Below, in pieces: positions 53,795 to 63,254 of a stretch of 64,000 bases of DNA (the first letter of the stretch is position 1; each line of letters begins with the position of its first letter). The notes under the pieces were generated by a model that worked only from the letters and a program-made list of their open reading frames with translations, had not been told where the DNA came from and did no database searches. A program made the translations under genes and the position numbers. Location: contig JASEVX010000114.1 of the NCBI GenBank assembly GCA_031761405.1, forward strand, positions 434,001-498,000, read 5' to 3'. Source of the DNA: Serripes groenlandicus. Lineage: Eukaryota > Mollusca > Bivalvia > Cardiida > Cardiidae.

Positions 53795-54630
53795 GACCGA
53801 CTAATTAATTTACCCAATGATAATATAGACTATTGAAAATAATTACAGAAAAACATAAATACAATACAACATCTAAAGTGACGCCTGTACTACTCTCTTT
53901 CCCTAAATAAGAATGAATGAAGAAATGATTTGAGGAATCTAGAAGCAGTAGCTAACGTACTTCTGAAATCTAAACCAAATCTGCCAATGTAATCTATTAG
54001 GAATCAAAACAAATAAAAAATGAAATGGGACATCTTTCCCCTCAATGTTTTCGAACTCAGGCTATGTAGGTACAGGCGACGCAATAACTTATTAAGTTGA
54101 GCTAACGAATAACTTTCAACTAAAAAGAAGATTCACGACGTTGGACGTTTTCTTGATTGATTTTAATTCATTTATTGTTGATTGTGCATGTTCTGAACTA
54201 CTGCGCATTGAAATGGCGCAGGGCGGAAAAAGCCAAAAATTCCGCGGGAATTTCCAATAGAAAAAAGAAAAAATGCAAAAACGAAGGTCTTTAATTAATT
54301 TTTGATATATAAAAAAAACAACAAACAAGGTTTTTAACCTTAGCCATATAAACGTTTACCGATAGCACGTTCGGAAAATCGCACGCGAGCCAGACAGCCA
54401 ACAAACTCGACTTTTCCAAAAAGCCACTATTGCTGCTTCTGCAGGGATGGGATTCAATTCCTTACGAAATGCATATCGGGTTTTCGCTGTCAAAAACCCT
54501 GGTAAGCACTTTGGTGCACGTTACTGACCAACAACGAAGTAGTTCAAAAACTTCCTCTTGAAATTTTAACTTGCTCGGTCTGTCGGCGGGCCAACGATTT
54601 TCCCAAATTATGCGCTTAAAAAGTTCGAAA
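53795..54630 (-). promoter_or_regulatory. Retrotransposon 5' leader
   Basis: About 840 nt between the primer-binding site and the gag ATG. It holds several short upstream ATGs and GT dinucleotides that could serve as donors for the ORF3 acceptor (for example TTTC-GTAAGG, TATCG-GTAAAC, TAAG-GTTAAA). No ORF of note. Packaging signals are not recognisable by eye. Confidence 0.6.
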
Positions 54631-54641
54631 GGACAACGCCA
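54631..54641 (-). other. Putative tRNA primer-binding site
   Basis: One base after the 5' LTR the sense strand reads TGGCGTTGTCC, complementary to a tRNA 3' end GGACAACGCCA. The next bases (TTTCGAAC) also resemble a TpsiC-loop complement. The tRNA isotype is not assigned. Confidence 0.65.
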
Positions 54642-54642
54642 A

Positions 54643-54897
54643 TGTAGTAAATCTGGAGTACTAACCTTAGATGCACCCGTCAGTTATGTCTATAAGTGAC
54701 GATGCTTGTTGATTAGTTGATTTATTGTCCAGATTGTCTTCCGTCATAAAATATACGTCTGCATAGAACACTACTAGAAACCGGAAGCCCCGTGATTCTC
54801 CAGTTTACCGGAAACCCCAGATCGCATTCCCGGGAACCAACTGGGGGAATTCCCGGTTCGAACCGGTACTCTTTCGCCCCAGGCCAATATTACCACA
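54643..54897 (-). repeat. 5' LTR (255 bp)
   Basis: Identical to 44193-44447, TG...CA bounded, followed by the right-hand CAAT duplication (54898-54901). It should contain the promoter. In sense an AATAAA lies toward its end; a TATA box is not obvious. Confidence 0.95.
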
Positions 54898-56086
54898 CAA
54901 TCTTTAAATACAAATTAAAATCAAAATTAAAATCAAAACATTTTGGAACTAATTGAAATTGTTATCTTTCAATACAATCAGTCAATGTGTAGTTTGACGC
55001 GTTCTCCATAGTCCTTTATATGCAAACATTTGTAATTGTCATGTATTTTCGCGACCCTTGATTCCAAATTTGTTAATCTATATTGCAATGCTGGTTACCT
55101 TTAACGAAGATCGTTATTCCAACGTTGAAATAAACTATTCCATCTGGTAAAAACATAAAAAATTAAGATGCCAAGGCAAAAAAGTGATAATAAAATAAAA
55201 CTAAGGAGTAAAAGATGAAAAATATGGAACGTGTTTGACTCCATGCTGAATATTCCAAAATGGCTGACAAACCACACTTCCGGTTTACGATGTAACAAAA
55301 GTCATTTGGCATTAGTTACCTTTTACAATGTCCTTACAAAGAAGCCTGATGAAAAATATGTTCGTCGTCCAAAACTAGTTTGCAAAGTGTCCACTCGGCG
55401 ATACTTTTTATTTCAAATAGAAATCCATTATCAAAGTTGATGCAATGACTTTCACATAAAAAATTATGGACAAAATGTCTGTGTCTTCTAGTCAAAACAA
55501 AAATACATGGCATTTTTATGGCTTCAGGCTCAGCTATTCACCACGTTGTTTTGGATATGGGTAAAGTATCCGAAATAGTCCATATCCGAATTCCGGATTA
55601 TATAAAACTATAACAGTACAATTCACAATGTTTTTCATACAGAAGCAGCTATAACATGTACATCTAGACACAAAATGTTGCCTTGAACAATCGACGAATC
55701 GACGAAACAATTGTCCAAGGCTGACAACAGAATAAAAATGAAATATTGTGTACTCACTTGTGTGGTGAAAAAATGGCCGAAAACAATGTGCGCTGAAAGT
55801 CATGTGCGCACATCTTTCACGCATCCTAGCAATCGGGAAGGCTCGGCTATCTCCGTGACAAGTGTGTTCGAGTAGAAACGGAAATTTTTTAATCTTGGCC
55901 GTCGTCCGTTGCTTGTCCGGCGCGGCCGTAAAACTTGTGGGGTGAAACTCCAAACTTTAACTTGTGAGGTGAAATGAACCGAACTTCACTTTAAGATCAA
56001 TATTTTATGGGCTGCAAGCCATAAGTCACAAAAATCCCCACAAGTATGCCCTGTACTAGCAAATAACCCCACAACTGCCTCTCCAG
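54898..56086. repeat. Right flank of the element: continuation of the tandem block array
   Basis: CTTTAAATACAAATTAAAAT, TTTCAATACAATCAGTCAAT and GTTCTCCATAGTC match 40257-40380. TTGTGGGGTGAAACTCC, GGGCTGCAAGCCATAAGTCA and ACAAGTATGCCCTGTACTAG (55935-56060) match 38620-38705 and 44040-44095. A 139-codon minus ORF (55534-55953) shows no domain and overlaps these repeats; it is not called. Confidence 0.6.
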
Positions 56087-56092
56087 AAGAGC

Positions 56093-56124
<32 letters not shown>
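56087..56124. repeat. (GACA)n microsatellite
   Basis: About nine GACA units. A similar short run lies at 21874-21935. Confidence 0.9.
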
Positions 56125-56260
56125 TTTATGAGAAGACCCAATTGTAAATATATCAATCGCTGATCCAATATCGTAATTACGCTTACTTTTATATAATAAT
56201 TAACTATTGGGCCAAAGCACTTACACAAAAATATGACGAGATATACATGTAGTTATTTCA

Positions 56261-56700
56261 AAAAGTGGCTACCGCCGTCGCTGGAAAAGTTACTTGTGTC
56301 TCACTCCACTATAGTATTCTTATAATCAGTCCTTTGTTGGGTCTGATATCTCATACCTTAATATTGATATCTACCCAAAATAATGGTGATACAATCGTTC
56401 AAGTCATAAGAGCAGAATCAGATTGGATTCAATGTAATATATATACCTATTATAATTATCGACAGCTAAAATTATTGTCGAAAAGTGGCTACCGCCGTCG
56501 CTGGAAAAGTTACTTGTGTTTCACTCCACTATAGTATTCTTATAATCAGTCCTTTGTTGGGTCTGATATCTCATACCTTAATATTGATATCTACCCAAAA
56601 TAATGGTGATACAATCGTTCAAGTCATAAGAGCAGAATCAGATTAGCTTCAATGTAATATATATACCTATTATAATTATCGACAGCTAAAATTATTGTCA
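56261..56700. repeat. 220-bp tandem duplication
   Basis: AAAAGTGGCTACCGCCGTCG begins at 56261 and again at 56481. The two units differ at only a few sites (for example TGTCTCAC/TGTTTCAC, GATTGGATT/GATTAGCTT), so the duplication is recent. A (TA)n run follows at about 56740-56765. Confidence 0.9.
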
Positions 56701-56735
56701 AATGTTTACTGCTAATACAGTTATGTTATGTATTC

Positions 56736-56769
<34 letters not shown>

Positions 56770-57111
56770 CCATTATGAACACCCGGTTCGTTTATTGGGT
56801 CCTCATTTGGAAGACATCTGCAATTATCCTTCAGGTATTCTGATTGGATGTTGGATATATAAATATATACTGGTCGCGCAATTTCAATTTAAGGGAGATA
56901 ACTCATTTTCAAAGCCCAAATACGTGGGTAAAATGTTTAAAACAGTATTAGTACCCCGATAAAATATATTTTAATAGAACGCCGGATGTAATTGTGGGTC
57001 TTCGAAATGTTGGGTCAAGACTCAATTACTGGTTTAGGACCCACTATCTAATTCAGGACCCAGTATATCCAGGATTAAAATCAACGAAGACCCATTATGT
57101 ATACGAATTTA

Positions 57112-57955
57112 ATCATTGATTGATTGATTGATTAATTAGGGTTTAAAGGGACTGAACACCATAATGGTCCAAAATCGTTATATTTTATTCTTATTCTAAT
57201 TAATCCAAAATACGTCTATATATATGTAAAGGAATGTTGTAGAAGGTCGTATAAGTCTTGTTTTTCATTATTTCATAGGAAATAAGCAGTTAAAACAACG
57301 TTCGCTTCGTGTTTTCCCGTTTAAAAATACCGTGGAATTTCCTCTTGCTCATTTGAATTTGTGGATTCAATTCGGCATTCTCTAACACTATCGACTCATT
57401 ACATTCATGTATGCGTGAGTGTAAGGAACAACAACTCTGGGAAGGAGATTGTCAATTCGGTTGTAGTGATAACGTGATAAATATAAAGCGATATTTTTAG
57501 ATTTACTGGGTTACTAACCCAGTAGATTTTACAATGCAAAATAACGAAAAACCTCCGCAATATTAATAGTGTGCGTATATTGTAGTACATCAGTCAGCAA
57601 ATCTCAATACCTTACATGCAAAAACATCAAGGTAATAGCAATTTTTAACAATTTTCTTTTTTTTTTCGTTTTTTTCTAATATGGGATTCAGTCCCTTTAA
57701 CGCCGTTTTTAACAATTTATATCACGGCGGCCAGTTCACCTATTCACGCATTTCCTGGTTTTCTCACACCAGTACTCCACACAACAATCTTTCCAAGCAA
57801 CTGGCTGCTTTTCCACATAGACTTAGTCCATTGGTGGAAGACGAATAACGCATGTCGCATTGACTTTTGACAGTCGTCGGAAAGAAAGGAGGCCGAGCCG
57901 GGATTCGAACTCACAGCCCCTGGATTGACAGCCCGCGTCGCTACCGACACAAACC
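57112..57955 (-). mobile_element. tRNA-derived SINE split by a MITE
   Basis: The two parts are 57112-57145 (tail, TGATTGATTGATTGATTAAT then TAGGGTTTA) and 57698-57955 (TAACGCCGTTTTTAACAATT, GGCGGCCAGTTCACC, and a B-box GAGTTCGAATCCCGGCTCGG on the minus strand). Joined, it matches 33322-33592. The interruption is a TA-flanked MITE. Confidence 0.75.
57146..57697. mobile_element. 552-bp MITE with TA duplication, Tc1/mariner-like
   Basis: The termini are AAGGGACTGAA and TTCAGTCCCTT (11-bp perfect inverted repeats), flanked by TA on both sides within the SINE sequence GGGTTTA/ACGCC. There is no transposase ORF. TA duplication with short TIRs suggests mobilisation by a Tc1/mariner-type enzyme; that is an inference. 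Confidence 0.7.
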
Positions 57956-57964
57956 AACATTATT

Positions 57965-58165
57965 GACTGCGCAATGTATCGATCCAGATCAGCCTGCGCA
58001 CTCCGCGCAAACTAATCCGGGCCGACACATTCCGTCTCAGGGGGGGGGGGGGGTCAAAGGTATAGAGTAATGATTCCAGAAGCAGAAAATCCATAGGAGG
58101 CGAAACGTGTTTGTTCGGGTTAGTCTGCGCGGAATGCTTAGGCTTATGTCAAGACTTTACGCAGA
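57965..58165. mobile_element. MITE-like foldback, copy 3
   Basis: TGCGCAATGTATCGATCCAG then ATCAGCCTGCGCAC at the left, GTCTGCGCGGAATGC and AAGACTTTACGCAG at the right; the family of 5525-5745. It contains a poly-G run (about 58040-58053). Confidence 0.6.
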
Positions 58166-58181
58166 GAATGTTGGTTCTCGT

Positions 58182-58274
58182 GGAACTGCTCATATATATT
58201 CCACCACCAGAAATATATAGGAAACAATCTGAGTTGAACCAGTGTGGACGTCAAATTCTTAGCATATGGAGAAG
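58182..58274 (-). pseudogene. LINE remnant, distal part, beyond the DNA transposon
   Basis: If 58275-62664 plus one GAGAAG copy is removed, the minus strand of 62670-62880 continues into this piece with the reading VASPYAKNLTSTLVQLRLF. This loosely fits the SF-VA-P--WN-LP--LR module of LINE C-termini. Low-complexity match; tentative. Confidence 0.35.
58269..58274. repeat. GAGAAG target-site duplication, left
   Basis: The 6-bp GAGAAG directly before TATGGAACGCC is repeated exactly after TTCCATA at 62665-62670. Confidence 0.85.
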
Positions 58275-58320
58275 TATGGAACGCCTTTGCTGCCTCATTA
58301 TACAACATGTGTTTGTATTA

Positions 58321-59166
58321 TGTGTAGTCTTTACACTATCATGTCATACTCCTGTATGATATGTACTATGATTATTATGTTAAGTCCATTCTCCGTTTCG
58401 TTATGTGCACACTTCATTATATTATGTATACTGACCGTTATGTCGTGTCAAGTGTCCATTTCGGTATGTGTATACCTCACTATGTGATGTGAATTGTATA
58501 GGTTGTCTTGTTCTCTCCTCATTTCGTTATGTATATTTGAGTTCTGATATGTGTAGTCTTTACACTATCATGTCATACTCCTGTATGATATGTACTATGA
58601 TTATTATGTTAAGTCCATTCTCCGTTTCGTTATGTGCACACTTCATTATATTATGTATACTGACCGTTATGTCGTGTCAAGTGTCCATGTCGGTATGTGT
58701 AAACCTCTCTATGTGATGTGAATTGTATAGGTTGTCTTGTTCTCTCCTCATTTCGTTATGTATATTTGAGTTCTGATATGTGTAGTCTTTACACTGTCAT
58801 GCCATATTCCTGTATGATATGTACTATGATTATTATGTTAAGTCCATTCTCCGTTTCGTTATGTGCACACTTCATTATATAATGTATACTGACCGTAATG
58901 TCGTGTCAAGTGTCCATGTCGATATGTGTATACCTCTCTATGTGATGTGAATTGTATAGGTTGTCTTGTTTTCTCCTCATTTCGTTATGTATATTTGAGT
59001 TCTGATATGTGTAGTCTTTATCATGTCATACTCCTGTATGATATGTACTATGATTGTTATGTTAAGTGCATACTCCGTTTCGTTATGTGCACACTTCATT
59101 ATATTATGTATACTGACCGTTATGTCGTGTCAAGTGTCCATGTCGGTATGTGTATACCTCATAATG
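58321..59166 (+). repeat. Left subterminal array of 229-bp repeats
   Basis: TGTGTAGTCTTTACAC-type starts lie at 58321, 58550, 58779 and 59008 (exact 229-bp period), with a partial fourth unit. Units share TCATACTCCTGTATGATATG, TCCGTTTCGTTATGTGCACA and TGTCGTGTCAAGTGTCCAT. From 59167 to 59440 the motif decays into TATGTGCATAC-type phrases. ORFs over these units are by-products. Confidence 0.92.
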
Positions 59167-59452
59167 TGATCTGTACCGATCGTTGTGATTTGTGCCTTCT
59201 ATGATTTGTTATGTGCATACATCGTTATATTATTTGAATTACCAACATGTGTTGTATAATTGTCGTTATATCCTGTGCATTCTTCTTTCCATGATGTGCA
59301 TACTTCATTGTGTTATATGCACTTATCTGTATGTGCTGTTTAGAGGTACTTATGTTATGTTCAGTAAACGTTTCAATATATGAATACTGCTTCTCCCTTT
59401 CGTTATGTCCAAACTTGAATACTTTGTTTATTAGACGTGTTAACTTTTAAAA

Positions 59453-62191
59453 ATGGCCGATCATGAAATGGAGAGAATTTTAAGAAAACTGGACTTGTGT
59501 GCGTGCGTGTCTGGATTTAGAAAGGAGAAAATATCGCCGGATATAGTGTGTAAGCTTTTAATGCACGAACTGAAATATTTGGGCGTAATAAATAGTTCAG
59601 ATATGATGAAACTTCGAGTTAAATGCATCACATACGGTCAGGTGGGGGACGTGCAGAGCAATCGAAGTGAACCACAGTACAACATATCAAAGCAAAGTAT
59701 TGAATCATTACTCGAATCCGGTTTCAGAATAAACGAAATATCGAAACTGCTATCCGTATGTGAAAGGACTATATACAGGAGAATGAGTAAATATGATTTA
59801 TCGGTTTACAATTTCACAAATATCGACGATGAATCTCTTCGAAGACAAGTCAAAAAAGTGACATCAGAGTTTCCAAGAATCGGGGAGACGATCATCAGAC
59901 AGGTTTTACACCAACGAGGATTAAAGGTTTGAACAAACTTTTTTTCTTTTTTTATTATTTTCTATGGTTGACAATGTGGTTCCGAGTTTGAGAATGTAAA
60001 TGTTTACAGCATCTTCCAAGTAAATAAATACTAGTAAGTATAACCTTAGTTGAAAAGGTTTCCTATCTTTAAATTTGAAATTGTTTCCATTTTATGTCCA
60101 CTTGCAGGCCCGTTTTAGCATCCGAGGCATGGTTTTAAAACAATCTTTAAAAATGAGCAACTAAGCAATACTTCGAAATTAAACCGTCGCATTTACAAAA
60201 GAATCAGGCTTTTTATTCTGCGTTTGTTTGTATCCTGCATCACGCTTTATCTGTAATGTTGCGGATTAAAGTGTGTGGAATAGTAGATTATATCTGGAAT
60301 AGTTTCAATCCAGTCAGTCAAACAGTTACTTATTTATTCACAGCATAATGATATAATGCTAGTGTTGACTTGGACTGTTGCTTTTATACTTTTCCGATGA
60401 GATTGTTGTTTAAAAGTCTTAATACTTCAAAAAGGTATTTACTTTTTAGCAATGATAGTGTACCTGTAATAATTAAGACGGCTGACAAGATACCTATTAG
60501 TTAGATTTGACGTACATCAAATGTGAGATTAACAGATGCTTAAGGGATCATCTTAAGAAGCAAATTATAAAGACCTTTATCCATGCCAAAGTTTTCAGAA
60601 AAGGGTTAAACATCTTGTTGAATAATATATGCTTATTTTACATTAGATATTATTATTTCATTTATTCATATTTTATTATAATAAATTGTATGTGATACAA
60701 CTGAAAGTTCAGGTCATTATATATCAGTCAATACAAAGTCATGCAAGTGATGTGCGTGCTGCATTTTCACTGATAAAATACAGGTGTAAGTTTATAATTT
60801 CTGAAATTAAACATAGAAAAAATCTCATGCATATTAATAGACACTATGATTTTTGTTTTAACTTACTTATACATACTATTATATCATTTTTATAACCGCT
60901 TATGTTTTTTTATCAGATTTGTTTTCTGAATAAACTTATATATATCATCAAATATATATTACGTTCTCAGAAAGTATAGTTCGGCTTTAATCGGTGCTAT
61001 GGGCGCTGGTAGAATTGCTTATTTCATTTGTTATCAATGAACACTGTTTCACACTATATTTGAACATTAGTATAAACAGAACCATCCACACCCACGTCAT
61101 TACGTCAAATGATGCGCAGTCGTTATTCAACGATTTATATTAAGAAATCTAACACGACTTACGTACATATTGGCAGTAAGCATTTAAAGACACTCCATGT
61201 TTGTTATCAATCAGATATATTTTGTCAACTTGATAACCAGTGCGCGATAACATATTATACAGTTGAGAAGGTAGAGCAAGTTGTTTCAGAAGTTCTTGCT
61301 AGTAATTTAACAATGTCATATAACGATTCTTCTTTTGTTTAACAGATTACAAGGTCTCGCTTACGAGACGTATTACAAACTACTGATCAAGTTGGGATCA
61401 CAGAAAGGCTCCGTCGAAGTCTTCACCGAAGAGTCTACAATGTGACTGCTCCAAATCATCTCTGGCATCTGGACACCAACCATAAACTGATACGCTGGCA
61501 TTTCATAGTATGCGGAGGAATTGATGGATTTAGTCGATTTATTGTGTTTTTAAGATGCGAAAGCAATAACAAAGCTGCGACCATATTGAGATGTTTTCTA
61601 CACGGAACATCAGAATTCGGCATTCCACTGAGGGTTCGCTCAGATCAGGGTATGGAAAACATTCAAGTTGCTGAATATATGATTCGCAAACGTGGAATAA
61701 ATAAACGTAGTATGATAACGGGCAAAATCACTCATAATCAGCGTATAGAGCGGTTGTGGCGAGATGTCTATGAAGGTGTACTATGCTTTTATTACGATTT
61801 GTTTAATTTCATGGAAGAACACGGAATCCTTGACCCGCTGAATGAGATACATATTTATGCTCTTCACTATGTGTTTATGGGGAAAATTAACGAAAAACTT
61901 GAAATTTGGAAAAACGCTTGGGCAAGACATCGGTTAAGAACTGCACGCTCTTCTCCACTTAGACTGTTCATGACCGGTTATATTAATTGTCCGGTTGACA
62001 TTCCTCTCACAGACAGCGAAACAGAATTATATGGAGTGGATGGAAATATACAGTTAGATGTAAATCACACAAATGACCAGCGTCCATCACTTAGTCCACT
62101 TGTTCTCGACTTTAGTACATATCATACAGGAGTATGGCATGATAGTATAAAGACTACACATATCAGAACTCAAATATACATAACGAAATGA
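59453..62191 (+). CDS. Two-exon DDE transposase, retroviral-integrase-like
   Basis: Exon 1 is 59453-59926 (158 codons) and exon 2 is 61346-62191 (281 codons plus stop). The donor is AAG-GTTTGA and the acceptor TTTGTTTAACAG; the join is phase 0 and reads GLK-ITRSRLRDVL, as related transposases do. The product is about 439 residues. Exon 1 has a helix-turn-helix region (ISKQSIESLLESGFRINEIS, then CERTIYRRM). Exon 2 has the DDE core: WHLDTNHK (D201), RVRSDQGMEN (D258), ITHNQRIERLWRDV (E293), with a GGIDGFSR strand between. The D-E spacing is 34 residues. It cuts and joins transposon ends in the nucleus. The last about 25 codons are encoded by the right subterminal repeat. Without splicing only the HTH half would be made (stop TGA at 59930). 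Confidence 0.85.
59927..61345 (+). other. Intron of the transposase gene
   Basis: 1419 nt, AT-rich, GT...AG, with a pyrimidine-rich TTCTTCTTTTGTTTAACAG end. It contains no other gene. Confidence 0.7.
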
Positions 62192-62620
62192 GGAGAGAGC
62201 AAGACAACCCATACAATTCACATCACATAGTGAGGTATACACATACCGAAATGGACACTTGACACGACATAACGGTCAGTATACATAATATAATGAAGTG
62301 TGCACATAACGAAACGGAGAATGGACTTAACATACTAATCATAGTACATATCATACAGGAGTATGACATGATAGTGTAAAGACTACACATATCAGAACTC
62401 AAATATACATAACGAATTGAGGAGAGAACAAGACAACCTATACAATTCACATCACATAGTGAGGTATACATATACCGACATGGACACTTGACACGACATA
62501 ACGGTCAGTATACATAATATAATGAAGTGTGCACATAACGAAACGGAGAATGGACTTAACATAATAATCATAGTACATATCATACAGGAGTATGACATGA
62601 TAGTGTAAAGACTACACATC
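62118..62620 (-). repeat. Right subterminal array of 229-bp repeats (inverted)
   Basis: Inverted relative to 58321-59166, with matching points at 62152, 62381 and 62610 (229-bp period). The first unit overlaps the 3' end of the transposase ORF. Confidence 0.92.
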
Positions 62621-62670
62621 ATACAAACACATGTTGTATAATGAGGCAGCAAAGGCGTTCCATAGAGAAG

Positions 62671-62890
62671 CAACATAAAAACTGCATTCTGTGCTAAAGA
62701 CTTTGTATTTAAGGTATCTGATTGATATCGAATCATGTGATGAGCGGGTTCTGCATTTAGGATTTTCTACACAAACGTCTAAGTCTCCAGGAAGCAAACA
62801 TCGAGTGTGATTTATAAAGGCTGAGAGTTGTTTTCACAGTCAATTTTAAAACATAAGTTTAAACAAAGTTTAAAACAAGCTCGGACATTG
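62671..62890 (-). pseudogene. LINE C-terminal remnant
   Basis: The minus-strand frame reads AFINHTRCLLPGDLDVC, RTRSSHDSISIRYLKYK and CSFYVAS. This matches the P-x-R--RSS-----I---K-Y--R-FS-AAP module at the C-terminus of jockey/CR1-type LINE proteins. No start, RT or endonuclease part is present. The DNA transposon is inserted at its downstream edge. Confidence 0.5.
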
Positions 62891-62894
62891 ATTC

Positions 62895-63250
62895 TTTGAG
62901 ACGATTAACAAATCATTACGTCTTCCACTAATTGGTTTAGTGTAGTTTAAGTGAGAAGGTAGCCAGTTACCTGGGAAGTAAGTTGTGTTACTGGTACGAG
63001 AAACCTAGTAAACGCAAGGTTAGGACACTGATCCTCGTGATAAAACTGACACACTGTTGAAAGTCTCATTAAACTCTTATCAAGCAACACAGAGTTGAGT
63101 TAAATATATAGTCTATTTATACAGGTAGGTAGTGCTTTGTATAGTAATCATGCGAGAAAGCCTGGGTCCAATTCCACAAATATAACTTAGCTCTAAGTAA
63201 TGCTTAAATACTTAAAAGCCTATTACAACAGTTTTGTTTCCCTAACATTT
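62895..63250. other. No gene seen
   Basis: Ordinary AT-rich sequence; neither repeats nor ORFs are recognised. Confidence 0.5.
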
Positions 63251-63254
63251 TGCA

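Larger units (their letters stand above)
44193..54897 (-). mobile_element. Full-length Ty3/mdg4-type LTR retrotransposon with TatD ORF3
   Basis: A 10.7-kb element on the minus strand. Order in sense: 5' LTR (54897-54643), primer-binding site, about 850-bp leader, gag, pol by -1 frameshift, ORF3 with a TatD nuclease domain, polypurine tract, 3' LTR. Protease-RT-RNaseH-integrase order and the integrase GPY/F-like region place it with Ty3/mdg4 (Metaviridae-like) elements. Identical LTRs, a clean CAAT duplication and no stop in any ORF show a recent insertion that could still be active. The third ORF occupies the env position but has no signal peptide or transmembrane segment. It lies in the same orientation as the host PWWP-gene exons and is inserted within their block array. 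Confidence 0.93.
58275..62664 (+). mobile_element. DNA transposon with integrase-like DDE transposase (IS3EU/Ginger-like)
   Basis: 4390 bp. The terminal inverted repeats start TATGGAACGCCTTTGCTGCC at the left; the right end is GGCAGCAAAGGCGTTCCATA. They continue inward about 45 bp into inverted arrays of a 229-bp repeat (left about 3.7 units, right about 2.2). It has a 6-bp GAGAAG target duplication and a two-exon transposase inside. Both ends, the duplication and the coding region are intact, so the copy may be autonomous. Assignment to the IS3EU-type group rests on the integrase-like core plus the 6-bp duplication and is from memory. Confidence 0.85.

Noticed and set aside
55534..55953. 139-codon minus-strand ORF
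   Set aside because: No domain, overlaps repeated block-array sequence, and no splice or start support.
62612..62670. LINE reading (LWNA-like) continuing from the flank into the right TIR of the DNA transposon
   Set aside because: The same TATGGAACGCC sequence is present at the left end next to an exact GAGAAG duplication, so it is the TIR; the resemblance is by chance.
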